Below, piece after piece: positions 1 through 6,475 of a stretch of DNA of 20,311 bases; position 1 is the stretch's first letter, and each line of letters opens with the position of its first letter. Under the pieces are notes generated by a model. The model had not been told where the DNA came from, did not search any database, and saw nothing but the letters and a program-made list of their open reading frames with translations. The position numbers were made by a program, and so were the translations under genes. Source of the DNA: a virus; IMG/VR virus record IMGVR_UViG_3300030328_001994, positions 3,774 to 24,084 of that record; one strand, written 5' to 3'.

Positions 1-22
1 ATCCTCAGCTTTGACTAGTCTG

Positions 23-163
23 CTAAAAAACACCATCTAAGCTATAAACCATCAAGTCTCGCCACGCAACGTATTTTAACTTGTATCTAAGCCTACCCTT
101 ATTTGACTGATCAAACGCCTGCTTTGTAGGTAGTTTATAACCTAGTAGTATTAAGCCTAACAT
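23..163 (-). CDS. Possible 46-aa protein of unknown function
   Basis: A short open frame starts with ATG and has a hydrophobic N-terminus (MLGLILLGYK) followed by a basic, aromatic stretch (RLRYKLKYVAWRD). I do not recognise the family. The frame is closed upstream by a TGA nine codons or so before the ATG, and I see no Shine-Dalgarno sequence in front of it, so the start is weak. It is separated from the next minus-strand gene by about 180 bases. The regular amino-acid composition (W, Y, D, R) argues mildly for a real gene. It could also be a chance frame in a gene-poor stretch. Confidence 0.35.
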   Translation of the reverse strand: MLGLILLGYKLPTKQAFDQSNKGRLRYKLKYVAWRDLMVYSLDGVF

Positions 164-230
164 CGTAAATATTGTAAAGCATACTCAAAAAGTTGTGCCA
201 GTGGTGAATTAGCCCATTATATACATATTA

Positions 231-265
231 CATAAGTGTACATAAAAAAATAAAAAACACTTATG
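231..265. repeat. 9-bp perfect inverted repeat in the 164-343 gap
   Basis: CATAAGTGT (231-239) and ACACTTATG (257-265) are perfect reverse complements separated by 17 very A/T-rich bases. Neither arm is followed by a clear U-tract outside the loop, so this is not a standard terminator. It may be an operator or a weak hairpin at the end of the leftward operon. The rest of the 164-343 gap shows only short frames of 23 aa or fewer, which I do not call. Confidence 0.4.
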
Positions 266-343
266 ACCTTGTCGAGCGTCACACACATTCACCTCGATTA
301 CGCCATCTGGCACACATAGCTTTTGGATGACAAGGGAATATTT

Positions 344-1051
344 TTAATCAAAATTACCCATTAACCAAAACACAAGCAAGTATCTATCTCCTTCTTCAAC
401 AGGTAGACCACGATGCATGTGGCTAAAACTAGGAAACATTAAAGCTGTACCGCTGGGTAGGGGGTCTACAATTCCTTTACGGTGAAACTCAGTTCCTCCG
501 CCTTTATACCCACTAGTATTCAGGGGCACCACAACACTAATATCTGCAGACGTATCATGATGCCAAGCCCCCTGTTGCTTGTCGGCTATATTATAGTTAG
601 CCAACTGTATACTCCCAGGACGCACGGAGTATCTCTGCCATAACGCCATAAATGCAGGGTTGAGGTAGTTTAGGACTACCGACCATAAATTTTCAAATAG
701 AGGTGGGCAGTTATCGTGAAGAGTAATTTCTGGTATTTGACGTAAAAAATCTTCGTTAGAGTTAGGTTCAAAACCAAGATAATGTTCCATGTGTTTTATT
801 TCATCTAACATCATTTCACAAAATTCTTGAGTAAATAATGGCATGGTAAAAACATCTGGTAATACTTCTGTTACATATTCTTGTAGCGTAGTAGTTAGAT
901 CGTTTTGTCCTTCATGTATTTCGTATTGTTCTATATCGTTTTCGGAATCTTGCACAAGGGCGAGGGTAGTTTTATCTACCAGCCACTCCCCCTGAACGCC
1001 CAACAAAGTGTTTTTTAAGCGATAAGGCATAAGTTCTTTGATATTTGACAT
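344..1051 (-). CDS. 2-oxoglutarate/Fe(II)-dependent dioxygenase, prolyl-4-hydroxylase-like
   Basis: The 235-aa protein has a C-terminal double-stranded beta-helix core. H164-x-D166 (in WHHDTSAD) and H213 (in HMHRG) form the expected iron-binding facial triad. R223, ten residues after H213, is placed to bind the 2-oxoglutarate carboxylate. The segments SVVVPLN, GGGTEF and GTALMFPSFSHMHRG follow the usual strand order of phage P4H/PKHD-type oxygenases. The first roughly 100 residues are not recognised. Such enzymes hydroxylate protein side chains, small molecules or, in some families, bases; the substrate here is unknown. The ATG overlaps the stop of the 58-aa gene upstream as TAATG, so the two are probably translated together. 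It does not look like TET/JBP. The fold call is firm and the substrate is open. Confidence 0.88.
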   Translation of the reverse strand: MSNIKELMPYRLKNTLLGVQGEWLVDKTTLALVQDSENDIEQYEIHEGQNDLTTTLQEYVTEVLPDVFTMPLFTQEFCEMMLDEIKHMEHYLGFEPNSNEDFLRQIPEITLHDNCPPLFENLWSVVLNYLNPAFMALWQRYSVRPGSIQLANYNIADKQQGAWHHDTSADISVVVPLNTSGYKGGGTEFHRKGIVDPLPSGTALMFPSFSHMHRGLPVEEGDRYLLVFWLMGNFD

Positions 1052-1227
1052 TATTTTTTCTCCAATTTAGTTAATCTTTCTTGTTTATCTTTGCTGGGTC
1101 TATTTATAGAAAAGCCCATAATTTTACCTGAGTGTAATGCTTTACTGGCTGCGGATCTAATCTCAGGGTAATTAGACTCTACAGCGTTTTCCATTTCAAA
1201 AATCATTTTTACTACATCTTTAGTCAT
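1051..1227 (-). CDS. 58-aa hypothetical protein between two oxygenase genes
   Basis: The frame reads MTKDVVKMIF... and ends ...KLEKK. It is charged and probably helical, with no family that I recognise. Its reality is supported by both junctions. Its ATG overlaps the stop of the AlkB-like gene as ATGA (1224-1227), and its TAA overlaps the ATG of the next oxygenase as TAATG (1051-1053). This is the same junction style used throughout the window. Its position between two Fe(II) oxygenases suggests co-translation with them, but gives no direct clue to function. Confidence 0.72.
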   Translation of the reverse strand: MTKDVVKMIFEMENAVESNYPEIRSAASKALHSGKIMGFSINRPSKDKQERLTKLEKK

Positions 1228-1823
1228 AGCCCAGTTCTAAAAGTTAAATTAATTCTTTCTTCTGCTAAAGGTAAATCTTCCACAGCATGTGTAGCATTCA
1301 TTTGAGAATGACCATCAAATATAAGGACATCTCCATGTTCTAAAATGTAGTGTGTTTCTTCTTTTATGAAGTTTTCTTTAAAAAAGACATCACTAGTGTT
1401 GGTGTGGTTCTTTATGGGGTTTTGGTATTTTCTCCAAGTAAATACACGTGGTCCACCAAAACTAGTAGAAACAACAATATCATCTAAAGTAGGAACTGTG
1501 TCACTGTGGTGTGGTATACCTTTTCCGTCATCTGTGTATAAACCACAAAGACAAAAGGTAAAATTAACTTCTCTTTCAAATATTTTGGAACACATTCCTT
1601 CTACAACTTGCTTTATTGAATTTAGTTTAGGAGTCCACGGTTCAGGATTCATAAACTTACCAGCATACTCAAACGGTGCATCTCCAAATCCTCTGCTGGG
1701 TCTCCCATACACCATACCATTATTGGTTTTACGAACAACAGGTTCATCCCAATAGTCAAACTCCATTGTGAAGTGTGCTAAGGCACCCTTTAAATAGTGT
1801 ATTTTTCCTGTAGTTTTATCCAT
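1224..1823 (-). CDS. AlkB-like 2-oxoglutarate/Fe(II) dioxygenase
   Basis: The 199-aa protein matches the AlkB layout. It has a nucleotide-lid-like N-terminus, then a core with LYTDDGKGIPHHSD giving H106-x-D108. Strands STSFGGPRVFTW follow, and then GDVLIFDGHSQMNATHAV with H179 as third iron ligand. The closing RINLTFR gives R190 and R196, the paired arginines six apart that bind 2-oxoglutarate in AlkB. Known AlkB enzymes oxidatively demethylate N1-methyladenine and N3-methylcytosine, and some act on RNA or protein. In a phage it could repair alkylated DNA or protect modified genomes. The length is normal for the family. It overlaps the 69-aa membrane protein gene by 8 bases upstream and the 58-aa gene by ATGA downstream. 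Confidence 0.88.
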   Translation of the reverse strand: MDKTTGKIHYLKGALAHFTMEFDYWDEPVVRKTNNGMVYGRPSRGFGDAPFEYAGKFMNPEPWTPKLNSIKQVVEGMCSKIFEREVNFTFCLCGLYTDDGKGIPHHSDTVPTLDDIVVSTSFGGPRVFTWRKYQNPIKNHTNTSDVFFKENFIKEETHYILEHGDVLIFDGHSQMNATHAVEDLPLAEERINLTFRTGL

Positions 1824-2025
1824 TTCTCATAAAAAACATTCTTACACAATACTTCCTTAGTAAAGCTAGGAAAGTAAAAACAATCGTTTGTGTTAAAGCT
1901 GTTGCTGTCACACTAAACCCCCAATCATCAGTTAAGGATAGCACAACAAAAGCCACAGGAAAAGAAATAGTTAATCCTATAGCTACGTCACTCACGCTTT
2001 CTTTTGCAGCATTTCTGTTTATCAT
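1816..2025 (-). CDS. Small two-helix membrane protein, DUF7220-like
   Basis: The 69-aa protein has two predicted transmembrane segments, about residues 13-31 and 39-56, followed by a basic tail (LRKYCVRMFF). The pattern of a variable first helix, then TxTIVFTFLALLRKYxxR, resembles a small membrane protein common in marine phages that I know as DUF7220. Its function is unknown; a role in lysis (holin-like) has no direct support here. There is no signal peptide or catalytic residue. The gene lies 6 bases after the terminase small subunit and overlaps the AlkB-like gene, so it belongs to the same leftward operon. Confidence 0.7.
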   Translation of the reverse strand: MINRNAAKESVSDVAIGLTISFPVAFVVLSLTDDWGFSVTATALTQTIVFTFLALLRKYCVRMFFMRNG

Positions 2026-2031
2026 TTATTC

Positions 2032-2523
2032 TTATTTCTTCGATTCTTCTATATCATCTAAATCAGTGGAGTCTCCTTCTATAATTTTACCCATAGGCAA
2101 AATACCACCTGTATCATAATAGATTTCTTTCATTCTCTCCAGTATTTGATCTTTATTCATTGTTTCAACTTTATTAACTACAAGTTCGCTACGGTTGATG
2201 TACAGACCTGCTGCTTTTCCCCTAGCAACTTCTGCACCAACCGCAGCAGACCACGCACCATTACGCATGGCACCTTCTCTTATGTCTTTTAAATCTGTGA
2301 GATGAGTAGCTAAATCTAAACTGGCTTTTTCTGAGGCTTTAAGCTGTAGTGCTTTTATTTTGTCTTGTACTAAAGGGTTCTCGTCACTAGCCAGTACATA
2401 CCCTGCTTTTACAGCATTCTTCTCGCTGTATCCTGCTTCAATTGCTGCCTCTTTTTTGGACATTCCTTTAGCTACATTCTGTGCGAACTTTTCTTGTTTA
2501 GGCGTAAGTTTTTTCTTAGTCAT
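2032..2523 (-). CDS. terS: Terminase small subunit
   Basis: The 163-aa protein opens with the classic small-terminase signature LTPKQEKFAQNVAKG followed by MSKKEAAIEAGYSEKNA. This is the N-terminal helix-turn-helix of the Terminase_2 family, which recognises pac or cos DNA. A helical oligomerisation region follows (about residues 50-110), then an acidic C-terminus (DSTDLDDIEESKK) of the kind that contacts the large subunit. Length is typical. The large subunit would normally be adjacent, but no terminase ATPase is visible in this window. The gene overlaps the preceding 53-aa frame by 8 bases and has only a weak Shine-Dalgarno sequence, so translational coupling is likely. Confidence 0.85.
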   Translation of the reverse strand: MTKKKLTPKQEKFAQNVAKGMSKKEAAIEAGYSEKNAVKAGYVLASDENPLVQDKIKALQLKASEKASLDLATHLTDLKDIREGAMRNGAWSAAVGAEVARGKAAGLYINRSELVVNKVETMNKDQILERMKEIYYDTGGILPMGKIIEGDSTDLDDIEESKK

Positions 2524-2677
2524 TTAATTTCTTGAATGTAAATATTAACTTGATATATCTATCTCTTCTGTCTTCCCAATCTTCTTTAGATTCATCTGCA
2601 ATTAACATAAAAAGAAGTTCCATAGGTACAGCGTATACATAGGGTATCCAATCTTTAAAAAATTCTTTTTTATACAT
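2516..2677 (-). CDS. 53-aa hypothetical protein upstream of terS
   Basis: The short frame MYKKEFFKDWIPYVYAVPME...KKLND contains a hydrophobic middle (about residues 11-27) and a strongly charged second half (ESKEDWEDRRDR). I do not recognise it. It fills the otherwise empty gap between the 113-aa gene and terS, and its stop lies 8 bases inside terS, as is usual in this operon. A GAGG sequence sits only one base before the ATG, which is too close for a good ribosome site, so the start is uncertain. Confidence 0.55.
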   Translation of the reverse strand: MYKKEFFKDWIPYVYAVPMELLFMLIADESKEDWEDRRDRYIKLIFTFKKLND

Positions 2678-2692
2678 ACCTCATAGTATAAC

Positions 2693-3034
2693 TCAGTTAA
2701 TGGATTTGACTTCGCTAGCTTCATAATCATACACTGGTAATTGCTGATAAATTTCCATTGGGCAATCCAAAACTGCTTTCATCACCATTCCGTCTTCATT
2801 GTACGGACCAATAATTTCTATTCGCATATGAAGATCTGTTATTTTTCCATCCGCATGTTCATGGGGCATAAGAGGAAACACAGGGTATTTTGCGGTATCT
2901 GGGTTGTAGCCATATTGACTTACAGTTTCAAAAAACTTTTTTGTATTTAAAGTTCGGTTGTAACCTTCCTTTATTGCAGTTTCGTTTGCTGTTTCTAATA
3001 GTTTTGAGTTCATTACTTTTATTTCAAAGTTCAC
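2693..3034 (-). CDS. 113-aa hypothetical protein with GTG start
   Basis: I do not recognise this protein. It is mixed alpha/beta, with proline- and histidine-containing middle residues (FPLMPHEHADG) and a strand-rich second half (DLHMRIEIIGPYNEDGMVMKAVLDCP). The longest frame begins at a TTG at 3046. I prefer the GTG at 3034 because it overlaps the stop of the upstream gene as GTGA (3031-3034), the overlap type seen elsewhere here, and a GGAG lies six bases before it. It is part of the left operon of small early-type genes; nothing in it suggests catalysis. Confidence 0.7.
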   Translation of the reverse strand: MNFEIKVMNSKLLETANETAIKEGYNRTLNTKKFFETVSQYGYNPDTAKYPVFPLMPHEHADGKITDLHMRIEIIGPYNEDGMVMKAVLDCPMEIYQQLPVYDYEASEVKSIN

Positions 3035-3285
3035 ACTGTTCTCCAAACTCGTAGCATTTTTATATCTCCTGCTTCCCCATTACCATCTTCGTAAGTAGTT
3101 CTACTAACATATACTCTACCGTTGCGTTTACCATACGCACTCGCAGCAACTCTGAATCGAGTAACTTCTTGTTGATTATTTTCAAAAGGAATTGCTTTGC
3201 TGTCCCCTACTTCAAAATCGCCAAAATGCCATTTAATTTTAAATGGTGGTCGTGGTATTTCTATACCAGATACTATCTCATTCAT
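3031..3285 (-). CDS. Small conserved phage protein, DUF7303-like
   Basis: This 84-aa protein has the layout IPRPPFKIKWHFGDFEVGDS, then RFRVAASAYGKRNGRVYVSRT, and ends in RVWRT. It resembles a short phage family that I know as DUF7303, whose members share an N-terminal I-P-P stretch, a VGDS turn, an AA..YGKR motif and a terminal RVWR. The function is unknown; the basic middle helix would be compatible with nucleic-acid binding. A strong AGGAG ribosome site precedes the ATG. It sits 2 bases after the ribbon-helix-helix candidate and overlaps the next gene by GTGA. Confidence 0.7.
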   Translation of the reverse strand: MNEIVSGIEIPRPPFKIKWHFGDFEVGDSKAIPFENNQQEVTRFRVAASAYGKRNGRVYVSRTTYEDGNGEAGDIKMLRVWRTV

Positions 3286-3287
3286 AC

Positions 3288-3491
3288 TTACTCCTTGTCT
3301 ATAAGACGGAAAATGTTTTCAAGTTGTTCAAGGTACTTCTGTATCGCCTTACCTGCAATTCCTGACATAGTTAGTCCGTGTTCATCACAAAAGCCTTTTA
3401 ACTCTTCGTGAACATAACTAGGGACACTAACATTTTTAAAAGCAGGTTGAGCTGATATGTCGGCGTAATCACCATCGTAGTTTATTTTCAT
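3288..3491 (-). CDS. Probable ribbon-helix-helix DNA-binding protein
   Basis: Residues 18-57 of this 67-aa protein (FKNVSVPSYVHEELKGFCDE, then HGLTMSGIAGKAIQKYLEQL) read as one beta-strand followed by two helices with a G-x-T-x-S turn. This is the pattern of CopG/Arc-type ribbon-helix-helix repressors, in which VSVP would be the DNA-contacting strand. Such proteins act as dimers on operators. It is the second gene after the promoter-containing gap at 3716-3882, so autoregulation through the repeats there is a reasonable but untested idea. The assignment is by pattern only. Confidence 0.5.
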   Translation of the reverse strand: MKINYDGDYADISAQPAFKNVSVPSYVHEELKGFCDEHGLTMSGIAGKAIQKYLEQLENIFRLIDKE

Positions 3492-3715
3492 TGAATTGTG
3501 GGGTTGTTTTCTTTATTAACCCCTCCCTCATCTTTGTAGAACCAACTTTCAACAGTAACTTCAGAAACTTGAATAAAGTCAGGGCTGAATTTTTCATCTA
3601 TTAATAGACACTCAGAATGAATGTCTTTTTCTTCCATCACTGTGCGTGAGTGTATTTCTCCGCCAAAACTTCCGTAAGAAATGGTATACATTGTGCTTAG
3701 TTTAGGTGCTTCCAT
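3488..3715 (-). CDS. 75-aa hypothetical protein, first gene of the left operon
   Basis: I do not recognise this small acidic protein. It contains a beta-rich start (TMYTISYGSFGGEIHSRTV) and a polar tail (GGVNKENNPTIQ). The ribosome site is excellent, AGGAGATATAT before the ATG. Its TGA overlaps the next start as ATGA. It is the promoter-proximal gene downstream of the AT-rich 3716-3882 gap, which suggests early or strong expression. Confidence 0.65.
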   Translation of the reverse strand: MEAPKLSTMYTISYGSFGGEIHSRTVMEEKDIHSECLLIDEKFSPDFIQVSEVTVESWFYKDEGGVNKENNPTIQ

Positions 3716-3882
3716 ATATATCTCCTATTTATATAATATAATTAGTATATATTAATATTGATCTTATACGAAGTATACTAAAATCTAAAATTATATTTAA
3801 GGCGTTTTAAGGCGTTGATTACTTAAATAGGGTTTAGGGTAAGGTTATTAAATCTAAACGCTCAGAGGGGCTCAGAGGGGCT
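3716..3882. promoter_or_regulatory. AT-rich intergenic control region with two 10-bp tandem repeats
   Basis: This 167-base gap contains TTAAGGCGTT twice in tandem (3797-3806 and 3807-3816) and CTCAGAGGGG twice in tandem (3861-3870 and 3871-3880). It also has an imperfect dyad TATAC-GAA-GTATA (3765-3777) and an AT-rich run leading into the ribosome site of the leftward gene. I infer a promoter reading left, but no textbook -35/-10 pair is convincing. The GGCGT repeat motif recurs once in the 18113-18485 region. Confidence 0.45.
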
Positions 3883-4146
3883 TTAATTAATGCTTTGAGT
3901 ATAAAAAGGTATTTTAAAAATAGTCACAAATTTATACTTACTCTTGTTTGTCTTACTTTTTATGGCTTTTACTACTGCCTTAGATACTTGGTCTTTATGT
4001 TCGGTTAACCAATCATACATATCATCGCCTACCAGTGCAGTAGGGTCATTTTTGTCGAGTTTCAATAGTAATCTTGCAGGGGATCCTTCCACTTCATGTG
4101 GGTTATGATAAACCATTTCCCATATTAATTCATAGTCTGGTTTCAT
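3883..4146 (-). CDS. 87-aa hypothetical protein
   Basis: I do not recognise this protein. The N-terminal half is acidic (MKPDYELIWEMVYHNPHEVEG, DDMYDWLTEHKD) and the C-terminal half is basic (KAVVKAIKSKTNKSKYK), then ends in hydrophobic and aromatic residues. The ATG overlaps the stop of the upstream 181-aa gene as ATGA (4143-4146). It is the last gene before the 3716-3882 gap and therefore probably the last of its transcription unit. Confidence 0.6.
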   Translation of the reverse strand: MKPDYELIWEMVYHNPHEVEGSPARLLLKLDKNDPTALVGDDMYDWLTEHKDQVSKAVVKAIKSKTNKSKYKFVTIFKIPFYTQSIN

Positions 4147-4688
4147 ATAATTTTAATGTACCCTAATTTAATATCATACTTTATGTCATTAATTTCTAGT
4201 ATACCTTGATCAAGAACGTCTTGAATAGTTTTAATTTTATTGTACTGTTTCATACGCTCTTTATTTTTAGTCGACATAGGCATTTTATCCGTGCGTCTTA
4301 TTTCCTGACTAGTGTCGTAAGGGTCACGAGCACTCACCTCATTACAATAATTATTGGGTTTAGTTATTTCTTTAGTTGTTTGATAAGATCTTTTCAAGTC
4401 CATCTCCTCTGGTTTAATTGCTAATTTATATAATAGATTCCACAGTTTAACCTGACTGTCTTTTTCGTTTTTAAATTCTTTAAGTTTACGCTTAGAAAAT
4501 TTATTGTAAACTTCTAACGCTTTCGTAATTGGTGTAATCGTATTCTTACTTGACATAAAAACAGGGTCACCAATACGCTGATAACCCTGTTCTATTTTAT
4601 GCAAATCTTGCATCTCTACTTTCACCACCCTTGAATATTCAGGGGCAGTGAAACATAGAAACTCTATAGTGTTATGCTGCTTCTGCAT
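4143..4688 (-). CDS. 181-aa hypothetical protein
   Basis: The family is not recognised. The sequence is lysine-rich and mostly helical, with several basic stretches (NKFSKRKLKEFKNEKD, NKERMKQYNKIK) and a C-terminus of short strands (INDIKYDIKLGYIKII). No catalytic motif or membrane segment is visible. It overlaps the end of the DUF932 gene by 17 bases and its stop overlaps the next ATG, so it is translated as part of the DUF932 unit. The middle helix-rich part with TITPITKALEVYNKFSKR could be a DNA-contacting region, but this is only an impression. Confidence 0.6.
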   Translation of the reverse strand: MQKQHNTIEFLCFTAPEYSRVVKVEMQDLHKIEQGYQRIGDPVFMSSKNTITPITKALEVYNKFSKRKLKEFKNEKDSQVKLWNLLYKLAIKPEEMDLKRSYQTTKEITKPNNYCNEVSARDPYDTSQEIRRTDKMPMSTKNKERMKQYNKIKTIQDVLDQGILEINDIKYDIKLGYIKII

Positions 4689-5700
4689 ACTCTATAGCTT
4701 TAGTCATAGCTCTAGTTTTTAAACTAGCTCTCCCACCAAACCAAGCGTTGTGCATTGCTGCGTCACGGTCATGACCCCACTTATGGTCCACGACAAAGGT
4801 AACAGCATTCATAGCACCCCACCAAGTACCTTTACTTGATTTAAGGTTAGCTCCAGGTTGCTGTTCTAACGCCTCATACACTTTACTAGGGGCACTTTGA
4901 AACTCGTCAAGCATACTCGCACGTGCAGCGTAGGCTTTCTCGTTTTTAGTGTTCTCTAGTATTTTCTGCTGCATAGCTAACTTAGGTTGCATTAAGTCGG
5001 CTATATAACTAATAACGCTATTCTCATTGTACTGTCGACTGCAGAGATATTCTGCTGCTTCTTTGTACTCTTTCATACGGTCACTAGCTAACCCTAACGC
5101 TTTTTCTGCACTCAGAATAAGGTCAGCGTCAAACACTTTAGTATGGGGCATTTTAAAATGTGGCTGACTTTTATCAGCTAACGCCATACTCAACGTGTTA
5201 TTACATACTACCCTAATAGGCGTAAACCTAATCTCATTAGCTTTACCCCACTCGTGACTCACAGACACAAGCAAGTTACCTAACACCCTATCATCTCCAG
5301 GAAGCGTAAAACTGTCATCAATTTCAGCTAACCCCCAGATTTGTCGACCGTCTTTTAATGAGCCTGCGGTTGACATACTCATATTACCAGCGTCGGTAAA
5401 CTTCTTAAAGAAGGTAAACGCATCACGGTTTTGGGTTGGTATAAACTTTGGTCCACAAGGTCCAAAGATTTGGTTATCACTATCTCTTACGAGTAGTGAG
5501 TGGTTAGGTGCCATGATAAGGTCTTTCGACTTATCAGCGTCTGCGTGGTCATAAGTAAATATGTCACGCTTACTAACTGACCAATCAAGACCAGCTTGCA
5601 CTAACATTTCTTCAGGCGTTAAGTTGCCATCAACTTTTACGCCTAGCCCATGCCAGGGTACTTCCCCTGCATAAGCCATTGTTTCTACGGCTGCTGCCAT
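4672..5700 (-). CDS. DUF932 phage/plasmid-like protein (TIGR03299 type)
   Basis: The 342-aa protein begins AAAVETMAYAGEVPWHGLG, the hallmark opening of the DUF932 family, and continues with LTPEEMLVQAGLDWSVSKR, RVLGNLLVSVSHEWG, RFTPIRVVCNNTL and a C-terminal KGTWWGAMNAVTFVVDHKWG segment. The family is common in phages and plasmids and is often placed among replication or recombination genes, but its biochemical role is not established. The length is usual. The ATG has a GGGAG ribosome site, and a 152-base gap upstream separates it from the nuclease gene, so it may have its own promoter. Confidence 0.88.
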   Translation of the reverse strand: MAAAVETMAYAGEVPWHGLGVKVDGNLTPEEMLVQAGLDWSVSKRDIFTYDHADADKSKDLIMAPNHSLLVRDSDNQIFGPCGPKFIPTQNRDAFTFFKKFTDAGNMSMSTAGSLKDGRQIWGLAEIDDSFTLPGDDRVLGNLLVSVSHEWGKANEIRFTPIRVVCNNTLSMALADKSQPHFKMPHTKVFDADLILSAEKALGLASDRMKEYKEAAEYLCSRQYNENSVISYIADLMQPKLAMQQKILENTKNEKAYAARASMLDEFQSAPSKVYEALEQQPGANLKSSKGTWWGAMNAVTFVVDHKWGHDRDAAMHNAWFGGRASLKTRAMTKAIEYAEAA

Positions 5701-5852
5701 AACATTCTCCCGTTATATTAACCGACAGTGGCTAATAACTTACCCTTATATAAGTAAGTAAATTAATATTAGGTTAGATGCGTTAATGATAAAAGGATAA
5801 TCATTAAGTTTTTTAAGACGCTGTTTGAAAAAAATATGTGCAAAAATTTTGG
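5701..5852. promoter_or_regulatory. Intergenic region with an 8-bp inverted repeat
   Basis: TTAATGAT (5783-5790) and ATCATTAA (5800-5807) are perfect reverse complements with a 9-base spacer. On the plus strand the repeat is followed by GTTTTTT, which resembles a weak terminator for plus-strand transcripts, but no plus-strand gene lies upstream. On the minus strand it lies between the nuclease and DUF932, where an operator or a promoter is more plausible. AT-rich blocks near 5735-5770 could hold a -10 element; none is clear. Confidence 0.4.
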
Positions 5853-6275
5853 TCAGGATTTAACTTCATACAGCCCTGCTTGTATCAGGAGTTCTTTATT
5901 GTTTAAATGCTGCTCAGCGATTTCTTTTTTACTTTGACCATAATATTTCACAGCGTAATGATTTAATACCATTTGATTGTTTAAATCAATGCCGTCGGCA
6001 ATCACAGAGCCCAGTACTCTACCAAATTTTCCTCTAGAATCTTTGAGTTTTGTTTGGATAATTATTTTCTTCGCCTCTTTTATTTTAGTAGAAAGATAAT
6101 TTTTTGCTAATAGACCACGAGCTTTTTCTTCAAGATCACGAGTCCTGCTTTCAGGTGTGTCAATGCCGTAGAGACGGACGCGAGCACGATAAAGAATGTC
6201 AAAACCAAGATCCAAGATAACGTCAATAGTGTCGCCATCAACAACTCTTTTAACTTGACAACTATACTCATACAT
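5853..6275 (-). CDS. Staphylococcal-nuclease-like (thermonuclease family) endonuclease
   Basis: The 140-aa protein is a compact SNase (OB-fold) domain. VVDGDTIDV gives D13/D15, RVRLYGIDTPES gives R34, D39, T40 and E42, and DSRGKFGRVLGSV gives R86. These correspond to the calcium ligands and the catalytic Arg-Glu-Arg set of staphylococcal nuclease. It should cut DNA or RNA with Ca2+. There is no signal peptide, so it would act in the host cytoplasm, perhaps in host DNA breakdown or in processing of replication intermediates. The ATG overlaps the stop of the AT-hook gene by one base. Family and catalytic residues are clear; the target is inferred. Confidence 0.9.
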   Translation of the reverse strand: MYEYSCQVKRVVDGDTIDVILDLGFDILYRARVRLYGIDTPESRTRDLEEKARGLLAKNYLSTKIKEAKKIIIQTKLKDSRGKFGRVLGSVIADGIDLNNQMVLNHYAVKYYGQSKKEIAEQHLNNKELLIQAGLYEVKS

Positions 6276-6475
6276 TATTTTTTCTTACGAGGTCTGCCTC
6301 TTTTCTTAGGAACTTTTGTATAGGCTTCGTTCTTATTTGGAGTGGTAGGATCGTCCCCTACATACTGACCCTTTTTATTTCTAGACCTAACAGTTTCCAT
6401 TTCCTGTAAAGGATTAGGAAGTTCTGCTGAAGATAGAGGTGTGAAAAACTTCAATACTTTTTTAAACCAGTTCAT
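6275..6475 (-). CDS. 66-aa protein with C-terminal AT-hook-like tail
   Basis: The protein begins MNWFKKVLKFF, an amphipathic or membrane-associating segment, and ends KVPKKRGRPRKKK. The RGRP core with flanking lysines is the AT-hook signature for binding the minor groove of AT-rich DNA. The middle (NKKGQYVGDDPTTPNKNEAY) is polar and probably disordered. No other domain is visible. A strong AGGAG precedes the ATG. It overlaps the DUF1289 gene by 14 bases and abuts the nuclease gene, so it could help target the nuclease to DNA, but this is speculation. Confidence 0.7.
   Translation of the reverse strand: MNWFKKVLKFFTPLSSAELPNPLQEMETVRSRNKKGQYVGDDPTTPNKNEAYTKVPKKRGRPRKKK

Noticed and set aside
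164-343. A 23-aa hydrophobic frame after a GAGGTGA sequence on the minus strand.
   Set aside because: It is very short, spans the A/T-rich inverted repeat, and has no coupling to a neighbouring gene, so there is not enough support to call it.
1366-1755. A 129-aa plus-strand open frame.
   Set aside because: It lies entirely antisense to the AlkB-like gene, whose catalytic motifs are intact, and has no recognisable protein pattern.
344-1823. The two oxygenases as TET/JBP base hydroxylases.
   Set aside because: Their motif order and spacing fit AlkB and prolyl-hydroxylase-type enzymes better; no TET/JBP-type core signature was seen.
3762-3779. Sequence resembling one arm of loxP (TTATACGAAGTAT).
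   Set aside because: Only about 11 bases of one arm match, there is no second arm at the right spacing, and no recombinase gene is present. It is better read as a short chance dyad.
5783-5816. A rho-independent terminator on the plus strand (dyad followed by T-run).
   Set aside because: No plus-strand gene precedes it and the stem is almost entirely A-T; an operator or chance dyad is as likely.
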